Assembly (NCBI GenBank): GCA_037349105.1 | Contig: JAYJMM010000112.1 | Span: 5,292,501-5,356,500, forward strand | From: Limnomonas spitsbergensis | Lineage: Eukaryota; Chlorophyta; Chlorophyceae; Chlamydomonadales | Direction: 5' to 3' | Length of the DNA: 64,000 nt | Part shown: positions 12,055 to 23,800 of the stretch, piece by piece | How the letters are laid out: the number at the start of each line of letters is the position of its first letter | Position numbering within the stretch: position 1 is the first letter of the stretch | Position numbers and translations under genes: made by a program | Notes under the pieces: model-generated | Told to the model about the DNA's origin: nothing | Seen by the model: the letters and a program-made list of their open reading frames with translations, nothing else | Databases searched by the model: none

Positions 12055-12299
12055 TGGTGCCATCATGGTAGCACCTTAGCCAGTTATGTGAAATTAACCA
12101 AGTTGGACATTTACCATGGTAAAAGTAAACCATGGTGTTACAGCGTACTTTCCTGTAGAGCAAGCCCTGACGCTATGCGCAGGATGTGGCTGCCTTGGGG
12201 CGCTTCACCCTCCGTGACGAGGGGCGCACGATCGCCATCGGCAAGATCATGAGGCTGCCCAAGGTGCATTAATCGCTCACAAGCTGAGGGGAGCACTGC

Positions 12300-13470
12300 G
12301 CGGCCTGAGGGAACCCTGTGCGGGCATGCCGAAGGAACCCTATGCAGGCAGCCGAAGGAACCCTGTGCAGGCAGCCGAAGGAACCCTGTGCAGGCAGCCG
12401 AAGGAACCCTGTGCAGGCAGCCGAAGGAACCCTGTGCAGGCAGCCGAAGGAACCCTGTGCAGGCAGCCGAAGGAACCCTGTGCAGGCAGCCGAAGGAACC
12501 CTGTGCAGGCAGCCGAAGGAACCCTGTGCAGGCAGCCGAAGGAACCCTGTGCAGGCAGCCGAAGGAACCCTGTGCAGGCAGCCGAAGGAACCCTGTGCAG
12601 GCAGCCGAAGGAACCCTGTGCAGGCAGCCGAAGGAACCCTGTGCGGGCATCCCGAAGGAACCCTGTGCAGGCAGCCGAAGGAACCCTGTGCAGGCAGCCG
12701 AAGGAACCCTGTGCAGGCAGCCGAAGGAACCCTGTGCAGGCAGCCGAAGGAACCCTGTGCAGGCAGCCGAAGGGACCCTGTGTGGGCAGCCGAAGGAACC
12801 CTTTGCGGGCAGCCGAAGGAACCCTTTGCAGGCAGCCGAAGGAACCCTGTGTGGGCAGGCCGAAGGAACCCTGTGCAGGCAGCCGAAGGAACCCTGTGTG
12901 GGCATGCCGAAGGAACCCTGTGCAGGCATGCCGAAGGAACCCTGTGCAGGCAGCCGAAGGAACCCTGTGTGGGCAGGCCGAAGGAACCCTGTGTGGGCAT
13001 GCCGAAGGAACCCTGTGCAGGCATGCCGAAGGAACCCTGTGTGGGCATGCCGAAGGAACCCCGTGCAGGCAGCCGAAGGAACCCTGTGCAGGCATGCCGA
13101 AGGAACCCTGTGTGGGCAGGCCGAAGGAACCCCGTTCAGGCAGCCGAAGGAACCCTGTGTGGGCATGCCGAAGGAACCCTGTGCAGGCAGCCGAAAGAAC
13201 CCTGTGCAGGCAGTTGAAGGAACCCTGTGTGGGCATGCCGAAGGAACCCTGTGTGGGCATGCCGAAGGAACCCTGTGTGGGCATGCCGAAGGAACCCTGG
13301 GCAGGCAGCGGAAGGAACCCTGTGTGGGCAGGCCGAAGGAACCCTGTGTGGGCAGGCCGAAGGAACCCTGTGTGGGCATGCCGAAGGAACCCTCTGCAGG
13401 CAGCCGAAGGAACCTTGTGTGGGCATGCCGAAAGAACCCTGTATGGGCATGCCGAAGGAACACACTGTAT
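12300..13470. repeat. 23-24 bp minisatellite, ~50 copies
   Basis: Starts about 30 bp after the eRF3 stop codon. The unit is CCGAAGGAACCCTGTG followed by CAGGCAG (23 bp), or TGGGCATG/TGGGCAGG (24 bp). The 5' half (12350-12780) is nearly homogeneous 23-mers; the 3' half interleaves 23- and 24-mers. Long open frames occur on both strands here, but they are artefacts of repeat composition, not genes. Confidence 0.95.
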
Positions 13471-13479
13471 CGGTGGTGA

Positions 13480-13600
13480 AGGTGCACTAAGCAAGCAGGT
13501 TTTAAGGTGCACTATGTTTGCAATATAGGGCATCAGGTGCACTGTGTTGGCAACTAACTGCATCAGGTGCACTATGTTTGCAACTTGAGGCGTCAAATGT
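13480..13600. repeat. AAGGTGCACTA echoes of the eRF3 stop region
   Basis: Four copies of (A/C)AGGTGCACTA(A/T)G or its variant, separated by about 15-45 bp. They resemble AAGGTGCATTAA at the end of the eRF3 coding sequence (12261-12272), as if the terminal exon edge had been tandemly copied and later separated by the minisatellite. Confidence 0.45.
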
Positions 13601-14527
13601 GGCTTCTCAATGCTATACCGGAAAGGCTGTGTCAAGAGGTTATTAGGTTGTTATAGCCTATTGAGAGGCTGATTTGAACTCGATATCCATTGTGTGAATG
13701 TTTGTGTGAATGTTTGTGGAACATGTTGTGACCTATTTCCTGAAGTGGCAAGTCTGCCTGGAGCACACAAGGGCTGAGCTGCGAATTTACGTAGCTCGAT
13801 ACACATGGTATGGGGGCCAAGTCAGTTGCATGGCGCATTCTCTGTAATGTCAGCTGTGGACTGCTCATGCGTGAAGTTTGGAGTGTGGACTGCGCATGCG
13901 TGAAGGTTGGAGTGTGCTGTTTTTTTCACTCTTACCCTATGTGCATGGTCCCACTTTGCAAGGAACGGGGTCTGTAGCATAAGTTGATAGGCTGGGGGAA
14001 ACCATTAAACGTTCTGCACTGTCTGTTAAAGAATCATGAATACACCTACTGGTACTCTTTGCCTTTCCTGTCCAGCCTTTTGTCTTTCCCTTCACTTTTT
14101 TTACCCCTTTTCCTTTTTTTCTGCCCCTTTTACTTAGGCGGCCGAGCCTTTTTTGAGCTGGGCTCTGTGGTATACCGTCATTGACTTACTGGTACTCTCC
14201 CTGTCAGCGCCAACAATAGTCTCACCACCATTTGTCCCTCTTGGCCCTACCGGTATTTGATAATGATGCTCGGAACTGGTTTGTGGGCACCTGTCCATGC
14301 ATCAGATAGAATGCCCCGCTGGACTTCAGAATTGCAACAATTCACAACCAATGATAGCGATTAGCATGCGCAAATGCTCCGATGGTTCTGTCCCCTACTA
14401 CCTCGCAAGGCCATTCTTCAGGGATGCTGTGCAGCAGTCGCCAACCGTTAACCAAGAAACAGTAAGGAAATGCCCATGCTCCCCAATCCTATGCGCCTAG
14501 CGATTAAAATACTAAAGAGATGATATG
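13601..14527. other. Gene-free spacer
   Basis: Unique-looking sequence with a pyrimidine-rich stretch at about 14060-14130 and a duplicated GGACTG(C/T)(G/T)CATGCGTGAAG motif near 13860-13910. No conserved coding segment or RNA gene was seen. Confidence 0.4.
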
Positions 14528-17035
14528 CTAGTGTTGGAAGAGATTCTCACCGCTTGGGATCTGCAAGCGGCTGAGCAGCGGCAACAGAACCTGCAAATGG
14601 CTTATAGGGACTGCAGCCGCAACATGACCTGCAGGCGGCTGAGCAGCGGCAGCATGGACTACAGGCGGCTGAGCAGCGGCAGCATCAAGTGCAGGCGGCT
14701 GAGAATCGGCAGCATGAACTACATGCGGCTGAGCAGCGGCAGCATGAACTGCAGGTGGCTGAGCAGGGGCAGCATGAACTGCAGGCGGCAGAGCAGCTTC
14801 AGCATATACTACAGGCGGCTGAACAGCGGCAGCATGAACTGCAGGCGGCTGAGCAGCTTCAGCATATACTACAGGCAGCTGAACAGCGGCAGCATGAACT
14901 GCAGGCAGCTGAGCAGCGACAGCATGAACTACAGGCGGCGTATGGGTTGCAGCAGCAGCAGGTGACTGAGCAGCGGCAGCGGAAACTGCAGTCGGGTTAG
15001 GGGAGGAAGCAGCGACAACAGGAACTGTGTGCGGGTTAGGGGCAGTAGCAGCGGCAACAGGAAGTGTGTGCGGGTTAGGGGCTGAAGCAGCGGCAACAGG
15101 AAGTGTGTGCGGGTTAGGGGCTGCAGCAGCGGCAGCAGGAACTGTGTGCGGGTTAGGAGCTGAAGCAGCGGCAACAATAACTGTGTGCGGGTTGGGGGCT
15201 GCAGCAGCGGCAGCAGGAACTGTGTGCGGGTTAGGGGCTGAAGCAGCGGCAGCAGGAACTACAGGCGGGTTAGGGGCTGAAGCAGCGGCAGCAGGAACTG
15301 TGTGCGGGTTAGGAGCTGAAGCAGCGGCAACAAGAACTGTGTGCGGGTTAGGGGCTGCAGCAGCGGCAGCAGGAACTGTGTGCGGGTTAGGAGCTGAAGC
15401 AGCGGCAACAAGAACTGTGTGCGGGTTAGGGGCTGCAGCAGCGGCAGCAGGAACTGTGTGCGGGTTAGGGGCTGAAGCAGCGGCAGCAGGAAATGTGTGC
15501 GGGTTAGGGGCTGAAGCAGCGGCAGCAGGAACTGTGTGCGGGTTAGGGGCTGAAGCAGCGGCAGCATGAACTGTGTGCGGGTTAGGGGCTGAAGCAGAGG
15601 CAACAGGAAGTGTAGGCGGGTTAGGAGCTGAAGCAGCGGCAACAGGAACTGTGTGCGGGTTAGGGGCTGAAACAGCGGCAACATGAAGTGTAGGCGGGTT
15701 AGGGGCTGCAGCAGCGGCAGCATGAACTGTGTGCGGGTTAGGGGCTGAAGCAGAGGCAACAGGAAGTGTAGGCGGGTTAGGAGCTGAAGCAGCGGCAACA
15801 GGAACTGTGTGCGGGTTAGGGGCTGCAGCAGCGGCAGCAGGAACTGTGTGCGGGTTAGGAGCTGAAGCAGCGGCAACAATAACTGTGTGCGGGTTAGGGG
15901 CTGCAGCAGCGGCAGCAGGAACTGTGTGCGGGTTAGGGGCTGAAGCAGCGGCAGCAGGAAATGTGTGCGGGTTAGGGGCTGAAGCAGCGGCAGCAGGAAC
16001 TGTGTGCGGGTTAGGGGCTGAAGCAGCGGCAGCATGAACTGTGTGCGGGTTAGGGGCTGAAGCAGAGGCAACAGGAAGTGTAGGCGGGTTAGGAGCTGAA
16101 GCAGCGGCAACAGGAACTGTGTGCGGGTTAGGGGCTGAAACAGCGGCAACATGAAGTGTAGGCGGGTTAGGGGCTGCAGCAGCGGCAGCATGAACTGTGT
16201 GCGGGTTAGGGGCTGAAGCAGAGGCAACAGGAAGTGTAGGCGGGTTAGGAGCTGAAGCAGCGGCAACAGGAAGTGTGTGCGGGTTAGGGGCTGAAGCAGC
16301 GGCAGCAGGAAATGTGTGCATGTTAGGGGCTGAAGCAGCGGCAGCAGGAAGTGTGTGCGGGCTAGGGGCTGAAGCAGCGGCAACATGAAGTGTGTGCGGG
16401 TTAGAGGTTGAAGCAGCGGCAACAGGAAGTGTGTGCGGGTTAGGGGCTGAAGCAGCGGCAACAGGAACTGTGTGCAGATTAGGGGCTGAAGCAGCGGCAG
16501 CAGGAACTGTGTGCGGGTTAGGGGCTGAAACAGCGGCAACATGAAGTGTAGGCGGGTTAGGGGCTGAAGCAGCGGCAGCATGAACTGTGTGCGGGTTAGG
16601 GGCTGAAGCAGCGGCAACAGGAACTGTGTGCGGGTTAGGGGCAGTAGCAGCGGCAACAGGAAGTGTGTGCGGGTTAGGGGCTGAAGCAGCGGCAACAGGA
16701 AGTGTGTGCGGGCTAGGGGCAGTAGCAGCGGCAACAGGAACTGTGTGCGGGTTAGGGGCTGAAGCAGCGGCAGCAGGAAGTGTGTGCGGGTTAGGGGCTG
16801 AAGCAGCGGCAGCAGGAAGTGTGTGCGGGTTAGTGGCTGACGCAGCGGCAGCAGGAAGTGTGTGCGGGTTAGGGGCTGAAGCAGCGGCAACAAGAACTGT
16901 AGGCGGGTTAGGGGCAGAAGCAGCGGCAGCAGGAAGTGTAGGCGGGTTGGGGGCAGAAGCAGCAGGAACTGCAGGCGACTGAGCAGTGGAAGCAGGAACC
17001 ACAGCATCTTTCCGACTAGACAGTCGGGTGCCCAC
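14528..17035 (-). CDS. Possible Ala/Pro-rich repeat protein, 835 aa (doubtful)
   Basis: A minus-strand frame running from ATG at 17033-17035 through both minisatellites. It has unique ends (start MGTRLSSRKDAVV; C-terminal ISHLQVLLPLLSRLQ) around repeats of 13 residues (ASAPNPHTVPAAA) and 11 residues. The absence of stops is weakly informative because both repeat periods are multiples of three. No signal peptide or domain is seen. If real, it would be a low-complexity wall-like or disordered protein. I regard it as more likely non-coding repeat. Confidence 0.2.
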   Translation of the reverse strand: MGTRLSSRKDAVVPASTAQSPAVPAASAPNPPTLPAAAASAPNPPTVLVAAASAPNPHTLPAAAASATNPHTLPAAAASAPNPHTLPAAAASAPNPHTVPVAAATAPSPHTLPVAAASAPNPHTLPVAAATAPNPHTVPVAAASAPNPHTVHAAAASAPNPPTLHVAAVSAPNPHTVPAAAASAPNLHTVPVAAASAPNPHTLPVAAASTSNPHTLHVAAASAPSPHTLPAAAASAPNMHTFPAAAASAPNPHTLPVAAASAPNPPTLPVASASAPNPHTVHAAAAAAPNPPTLHVAAVSAPNPHTVPVAAASAPNPPTLPVASASAPNPHTVHAAAASAPNPHTVPAAAASAPNPHTFPAAAASAPNPHTVPAAAAAAPNPHTVIVAAASAPNPHTVPAAAAAAPNPHTVPVAAASAPNPPTLPVASASAPNPHTVHAAAAAAPNPPTLHVAAVSAPNPHTVPVAAASAPNPPTLPVASASAPNPHTVHAAAASAPNPHTVPAAAASAPNPHTFPAAAASAPNPHTVPAAAAAAPNPHTVLVAAASAPNPHTVPAAAAAAPNPHTVLVAAASAPNPHTVPAAAASAPNPPVVPAAAASAPNPHTVPAAAAAAPNPHTVIVAAASAPNPHTVPAAAAAAPNPHTLPVAAASAPNPHTLPVAAATAPNPHTVPVVAASSPNPTAVSAAAAQSPAAAATHTPPVVHAVAAQLPAVHAAAVQLPVVYAEAAQPPAVHAAAVQPPVVYAEAALPPAVHAAPAQPPAVHAAAAQPHVVHAADSQPPALDAAAAQPPVVHAAAAQPPAGHVAAAVPISHLQVLLPLLSRLQIPSGENLFQH
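14564..14945. repeat. 33-bp GCGGCTGAGCAGCGGCAG-type minisatellite
   Basis: About 11 copies of a 30-33 bp unit (GGCGGCTGAGCAGCGGCAGC, then ATGAACTGCA). Read on the plus strand from 14689 it encodes an 11-residue repeat (ELQAAEQRQHE), which would be a helical Gln/Glu-rich coiled segment. Read on the minus strand it encodes Ala/Pro/Val-rich repeats. Neither can be preferred from sequence alone. Confidence 0.8.
14995..16965. repeat. 39-bp minisatellite, ~50 copies
   Basis: The unit is GTGTGCGGGTTAGGGGCTGA followed by AGCAGCGGCAACAGGAACT. Divisibility by three keeps several frames open on both strands for the entire tract. Higher-order structure is visible: a block of about 470 bp (roughly 15570-16040) recurs with the same sequence of variant units at about 16040-16260, so multi-unit blocks have been duplicated. 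Confidence 0.9.
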
Positions 17036-17814
17036 ACGACCGAGCCTTTTGGAGCAGGGCCTAGAGGTGTAGCGTCAATGACATGTCAGTTACATGCCCG
17101 GTGCATTTGAAGGTAGGATCCCTAGGGTCGGAATGTCGGATCAATTACATTTTACTAGCCTTCAAATGCAGCCGTCATAAAGCTTTCTGGTAATTAGTAT
17201 CAGATGCAATTTTTTCGTTAATTGGTTATCTGAGAAGTTTGATCATTAGAGGTTTGATCATTGCAGTCTTGCCTGTGATCCATCTGATCAACACACGGTC
17301 AAATCAACTAGCGGCCAGATGCCGGTAAATGGTTCCATTTGATCACTTGTGACGGCTTCATTTGAATGCTAGCAAGATATGCTAAGTACCAGTAGCTCAC
17401 CCCATACCCTGACACTTAGCCACCCACCCAATGGGTGACAAAGTGTTAGGGTGTGGGGGAAGTTTACACCCCACAAGATCTGTACAATCCCGCCCCCCAC
17501 CCTTCCCATTTCCACTCCGCCATCCGCTCATCAGTCCAGATGCTTGCTGTTCTCAGCCCTAACGTACACATATTAATCAGCTGCAGGCTGTACTCAGCCC
17601 TGACGTACGCTCCTTCATCAGCTGCAGGCTGAACTCAGCCCTGAAGTACACTCCTTCGTCAGCTTCAGGCTGCACCTAAGCACACAGTTTGCTCAGGATT
17701 TCTCACATATCTCCCCTGCCCTGATGTGCACTCATCAGCCCCCATGTACGATCATGAAACCCGATGGACCGTCCACATCCCTGATGTACAATCCTCAGAC
17801 CCGATGTACGTTCA
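17036..17814. other. 3' flank of the MFS gene
   Basis: Downstream of the minus-strand MFS stop. Contains a 52-bp tandem repeat (listed separately) and, on the minus strand, TGTAA pentamers (for example in GGTGTAAACT near 17465), the chlorophyte-type polyadenylation signal, about 350 nt after the stop codon. No gene was seen between this and the minisatellite. Confidence 0.35.
17532..17690. repeat. ~52-bp tandem repeat, 3 copies
   Basis: Three diverged copies of a unit containing GCAGGCTGAACTCAGCCCTG, then A(A/C)GTAC(A/G)CTCCTTC(A/G)TCAGCT. 3' flank of the MFS gene. Confidence 0.75.
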
Positions 17815-20800
17815 TCAGCTTCGCACATGTGTGGACAGCAGGCCCTGCTTCTCCCCCGCCCTTCCCTCCGCCACGCCCTCGCCCCCGCTCCCCGCATCAT
17901 GCCGTGGCGCCCCCCCCAAGGACACCAGCGCCAACCCAGAAATCGTAGTCGACATCTTGCTCCCGGCCGTCGCCCCGCTGGCTTCCCAGGAGCGCGTGAA
18001 GAACGCCATGACAGCTGCCGCTAGCATGACGTAGCCCAGGAGCATGATGGCGGTTCCATAGCCGCCAGTGCGCTCCACTAGGACCCCCACTAGCCAGGGG
18101 CCGATCAAGCCACCCTATGAGGTGGTTGTGAGGCGGTTATCAGGTGTTTATAAAGTTGTTTTACTTGAGCAGCCAGCGTGCTCCACTAGGAACCCCACCA
18201 CCCACCCTATAAGGTGTTTGTGAGGTGGTTAGGAGTTGCCGAGGTGGTCATGAAGAGGTTGCGAGGTGGTTGGGCGGTGGTCAAGAAGTGGTTAGGAGGT
18301 GGTCATAAACTGGTGAAGGTTTGCAGCCTGTGTGCTCCACCAAGACACCCACTGGGCAAGGGCTAAGCAAGACACTAAATCAGAGATGATGAGGTGGCTA
18401 TGAGGCGGTTAGGCAGTTATGAGGTGGGCATGCGGTGGCTGTGATGTCGTCATGAGGTGGTTGTGAGATGGTTAGGTGGCTATTCAGGCGGTTGGGATGG
18501 CCCCCACCCACCAGATTCCCAACGCTGTTGTACAACGGTAGTGCAACTGACACGCTGAGGGGAGAGGCCACCGCCGGGATGTACGCATTGATGATGCAGT
18601 TACTGCCCTGCAGCACCACAGTAGTGGGGTTACGGAAGTAACAAGGTATGAATGATGCAGTTACTGCCCTGCAGCACCACGGTAGCGGGGTTTCGGAAGT
18701 TAAAAGGTATGAATGATACAGGGACTGCCCTGCAGCACCACGGCAGCGGGGTTTCGGGAGTTGTTAAGTATGAATGATGACGTTACTGTCTTGCAACTGT
18801 AACATCAGAGATTTCCAACTAGCAAGACAGGTATGAAGGTTCCGGGAGTTTCAGGACATGGATGGGATGCATGGATCAACGTAGCATAAGAGGGGAATTA
18901 CAGGAGTTGCAGATCATACGAGGGGGTTACAGGAGTTACAGATCAAACGAGGGGGTTACAGGAGTTACAGATCATACGAGGGGGTCACAGGAGTTACAGA
19001 TCATAAGAGAGTGTTACAGGAGTTACAGATCATACGAGGGGGTTACAGGAGTTACAGATCATAAGGTGAGTTACAGGAGTTACAGATCATACGAGGGGGT
19101 TACAGGAGTTGCAGATCATACGAGGGGGTTACAGGAGTTACAGATCATACGAGGGGGTTACAAGAGTTACAGATCATAAGAGGGGGTTACAGGAGTTACA
19201 GATCATAAGAGGGGGTTGCAGGAGTTACAGATCATAAGGTGAGTTACAGGAGTTACAGATCATAAGAGGGGGGTTACAGGAGTTACATATCATAAGAGGG
19301 GGTTACAGGAGTTACAGATCATACGAGGGGGTTACAGGAGTTGCAGATCATACGAGGGGGTTACAGGAGTTGCAGATCATACGAGGGGGTTACAGGAGGT
19401 GCAGATCATACGAGGGGGTTACAGGAGTTACAGATCATAAGAGGGGGTTACAGGAGTTACAGATCATAAGAGGGGGTTGCAGGAGTTACAGATCATAAGG
19501 TGAGTTACAGGAGTTACAGATCATAAGAGGGGGGTTACAGGAGTTACTTATCATAAGAGGGGGTTACAGGAGTTACAGATCATAAGAGGGAATTACAGGA
19601 GTTACAGATCACAAAAGGGGGATTACAGGAGTTACAGATCACTAAGAAGGTCACTACGATACACTACCAGATGACGCTCCACACGGCCATCCTGAGCCCC
19701 GTACAAATAGCATGGGATTGCCCACCACCCAAATGGAAGGGGAATACCCACCCTCCCAATATCAGGGGATTCCCCACCCCCCTGATGACGATGCAAGACA
19801 TGGACAAGTCCAGAACCCTTACGCATACTACTCATGCTGCTGTGGGCCATGGCTACCGTCAGCCCCACAAATACCAGCTTAGCCAATAACCACGACACCA
19901 CCGGATAGAAAGAAAGCTACACCCTACTAGGGCGTGGAGGTTAAGGAAACAGCGTAGCTTGGGCCGTAGCCACATCCGCGCTGTTACCATGACGCATAAA
20001 GAAAGAAGCAACTACTTCCTCACGGAGGTCACAACACCACACCCTTGACCCAATGGCCATTCATGAGGCTGCAAGGCATATGGCCATTGTCCACAAATTT
20101 CCTCTTTATATCGGCGGATTTTTAAAATCAATGCCTCCAGAGCCCTATCGCCCCCTCCCTGCAACTCACAATGCTGCAAGACATGGCCACTGTCAGCCCC
20201 ACGAACGCCAGCTTGGCCGATACAGCACTGAGGAAGGGCATTGTGACGAACAATAACCCAGCAATCGCGTACGGCACAGTCAAGTGCATGGCCCTCTCTC
20301 CGTGTGCCTGAAGCAACATGGGGCGCATGGGGTTGCATGGGGTGCATGGCCGTAACATCGCGAGCATGGGGGGACATGGGGTTGCATGGGGTTGCATGGG
20401 GTTTACACCGAACTCCTGACGGTGCATGGGCCGTAAGAGGTTGCATGGGACTGCAGGGGGGGAAGGGGGCTCAGGCTACATTGATAAGTTGATGATTCAT
20501 ACCGTAATTATTGTTTTAATGCTAAAAACATTTAAATTAGGGGTTAAGGTTCAATGTGTAGGGATTTCGTTGTTTGAAACTGAGAAACACATGGCCCTGA
20601 GGCTAGGGCACAAGTCGCAGAGGGCTCAGGGGTTCCGTGCTCAAGTTTGAGTTCCTCACTGTTGAGATCCCCTCTAGCTTAAAGATCCCTCCCCCGTCTC
20701 ACACACAGATTGATTGTTTTGGGGGCTGCCGCTGCTGGGCCATCAGCATAATGACCTGTGAGCACCTGCCCAGCGATGAAGGGTGCGGCTAGGGCCATGG

Positions 20801-23800
20801 CAGCACAAAACGATACAACACAGGTCTAGCTAGATTGTGCTACCATGGTCATGGCTGCGGCGGTCAAGACCTTATCATGGGACGTGCACTCAGATAGTAA
20901 GTGTTTCAAAGCACCCCATCGTCATCTATAGAGGTATCACCCTCTGCACCCTCTGGCCCACGCCAGCCAGGGTGACAGCACATTTCAGCCAAGCCAAGCT
21001 AGCTGTGGTTTCTGGCGCATGTCGTGGCCTAGTCCCCGGTGCTGGACAACAGGACAGGGTACTGGCAAGACGCCCCGCGATCATCTAAAATCCTCCTGCC
21101 AAGATTGTGCCCAGATTGTGCCCAGATCCTCATGCCCAGATCCTCATGCATTGATCTGTGAGCTTCTGTCCAGATCCTGCTCAGATCCTCCTGCCCAGAT
21201 CCTCAAGCCCAAATCTGGCCCAGGTCCTCTTGCCCAGCTCTTGTCCAGATCCTCCTATCCAGCTTCTGCCCAGATCCTCCTGTCCACTTTATCAGCCCAC
21301 TAATCTGTGAGATCCTGCCCAGCTCCTGCTCAGATCCTGCCCACATTCTCATGCCCAGATCTGGCCCAGATCCTCTAGCCCAGCTCCTCCTATCCAGCTT
21401 CTACCCAGATCCTCCAGCCCACTTTATCAGCCCACTGACCTGTGAGCTCCTGCCCAGCTCTGGCCCAGATCCTCCAGCCCAGATCCTGCCTAGATCCGGG
21501 CATCTGGCCCAGATCCTCTTGCCCAGCTCCTCCTATCCAGCTTCTACCCAGATCCTCCAGCCCACTTTATCAGCCCACTGACCTGTGAGCTCCTGCCCAG
21601 CTCTGGCCCAGATCCTCCAGCCCAGATCCTGCCTAGATCCGGGCATCTGGCCCAGATCCTGCCCAGATCCTCCTGCCCAGCCCTTATCAGCCCACTTACC
21701 TGTGAGCTCCTGCCCAGCCACAGGGTGGTCACTGCCGTTGCAACAAACGGGATCGAAGACAGGAGCACCGGCAGGATGGAGCTGCTACGACCGCCCCCGC
21801 TCGCCATGCCGACGGCTGCTGCGGCCATCAAGGCGCGAGCTTTGACAGACGCCTCCGCCACATCTAGGGGCGGGGATGTCCCGCTGCCACTGTTTGCTAC
21901 TGCTTCTGCTGTGGAGACGGAGAACATGTCCCCGCTGCGGCCGGACGGCCCTCCGTCCGCATCGATCAAACGCCCCACAATGATTGGTAGCCAGAACAGC
22001 ATCGCATTGGCAGCCACGTTCTTCAAAAGGGCCTGCCAGGAAAGGGGGGGGGGAGTGACTCGGAGAGGTCAAATCAGGACGGCGCTGCATTTGCAGCAAA
22101 GTTCGATAAAAGGGCCTGCCAGGCGAGGCGAAGGACAGGGACTCCCGGAGAGGTCCAATTAGCACAGTATCACATTGGCACTCCGCAGCAATGCTCATCA
22201 ATAGTGACAGCAACAGTAACGGTAACAGTAACGGCAACAGTAACGGTAACAGTAACAGCAGCAGTAATGGTAACAGTAATGGTAACAGTAACAGCAATGC
22301 TCATCAACAGGGCCTGCTTCGGCAATCACACCTCATCTACAAAGAGGGTTTAGGGGTTTAGAAAACCCTAAACCCTAAACAGGGCCTGCTTCGGCAATCA
22401 CACCCCACCTGTAAAGAACATTTGATTGCAAACATTGAGACATCGAGATTTATCAATATGCTCACCGGCACATCATTTTTTAAGGAGCCACAATAATCCG
22501 CACAGGAGCCTTTACGAAACCACCAGGCGGTAGGAATGGGCAGGAGGGAGAACAAGCTTAACAATTAAAACAATCATAACAAGCTGGGGCCTGCCAATGG
22601 TCAAGCAATGCCATCCAGCATGGTATACAGCATGGTATACAGCATTACTATCAGGGGTCGAGCAACGAAATGTAGTGCCCTGACCGCTCCTGACCACGAG
22701 GCTGACGCCATCGCCATATCGAGGGCACCAAATCGAGGGCACCAAGTCGACCTTGGCCTGGCCCTAGCCTGGCTCAAACAAGCTCCAAATAACAAGACCT
22801 TTCAATTCCAAGCTTCAAATTTTCAAAACACACGCCTCAACAACAATTTCCCGCCCCGAAACCGCAGGTTGCCCCCCCTCCACCCCCCACACAGCTCTTA
22901 CATACCATGAAGCCAGCTACCAAATTCTCACTCCGCAACCGCTGGTTGCACCCCCACACAAACAGCTCCTACTTACCACAAAGTCTCTCCCCGGCCGCAA
23001 CCGCTGGTTGCAATCCCCCCACCATCTAGCTCCTGACCATGAGGCTGACGTACCAAACCTTCCGATTGATTCCCCCGGAACAGCAGGTTGTCCCCCCCCC
23101 TCAGCTGCTTACTTACCATGAGGCTGACGTACCAAACCTTCCAGTTGCTTGCCGCATCCTTGAGCAGTCGCCAGTTTGATACCTCAGAGTCTAATACCTG
23201 AGTATAGGTCGGGCAATGTTGCAGGGTTGATGCAGTGCATCCACATCCTTAAGCAGCCGCCATTCTAATATCTCAAGAGTCTGATACTGAGCATAGGTCA
23301 GGACTTAATGGAGGGTTGATGTAGTGCATCCACATCCCTCAACAACTGCCAGTCTGATACATCAAAAAAAAGGCTGAAATCTAACAGAGTCTGATACCCG
23401 ATTATTGGTGAGAAGAGACAGAGCTTCTTCAGATTCCCTATGTCACATAACTCCAGATTTGTGTCAGATATTTCCTCAGCACTTCCCCCCCCGTCCCCCC
23501 CGATCAGTCAGGACAAAATGTCCTGGTTACGGGGCCCTTGGGCGCTCAGGACTTGGCATACATATTCCAGGATCTACAGGGTGTTAGGGATCATGTTGCG
23601 GCCTTACCAGGGTTTGAGGTTTGGATTTTCCCCCTCCCTGCAGTTAGAGGGCATCTGCAATTGCCCAGGGTCACCCCCGCCGGCTCAGGCAGTAGCCACG
23701 CTCAATCAAACATACAAGTGGACTCCACACAGCTAGAGACCGCAATGTACTTTAAGACATACTCGAATTTCAATTCACCTCAACTGCTGGAGAGGTCGTG

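Larger units (their letters stand above)
4142..12272 (+). pseudogene. eRF3 (peptide chain release factor GTPase) pseudogene
   Basis: Exons match eRF3 (GSPT/Sup35), the GTPase that partners eRF1 in translation termination. Recognised pieces: N-terminus MADSWEDQADA (4142) and a Pro-rich/PAM2-like tract; 5802-5895; 6053-6131 (G1 GHIDAGKST); 7055-7292 (TNEEERTKGITVE switch, G3 DAPGH); 7818-7953 (G4 NKLD); 8141-8325; 9456-about 9630; 9935-10144; 10623-about 10720; 11154-11226; 12183-12272 (ALGRFTLRDEGRTIAIGK, TAA stop). Most splice phases still fit. Lesions: an hAT-like insertion in the N-terminal region (4443-5501); frame breaks in the N-terminal tract; TGA at 7083-7085 where the family has Trp (NRE-G-W); the small exon after the P-loop (family VDxRTIxKYE) not found; an extra Leu before NKLD; a net 4-nt insertion near 9540 between MGT and IVNGKLE; no GT donor after the 10623 exon; GHK of the family replaced by GHW. 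Presumably a functional eRF3 lies elsewhere. Confidence 0.85.

Noticed and set aside
12138..13635. Open frames of 260-450 codons on both strands
   Set aside because: They lie entirely in the 23/24-bp minisatellite. Several overlapping frames are open on both strands at once and the products are pure low-complexity repeats, so they reflect unit composition.
15259..17037. 592-codon minus frame and several plus frames in the 39-bp repeat
   Set aside because: Alternative frames of the same repeat. At most one frame could be coding, and the Leu/Pro/Arg repeat products have no domain features.
19683..19706. Extra 24-nt MFS exon between exons 10 and 11
   Set aside because: Bounded by plausible AG and GT, but in the required phase it gives the hydrophilic DGRVERHL rather than the hydrophobic stretch expected. 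The gene model is already in frame without it.
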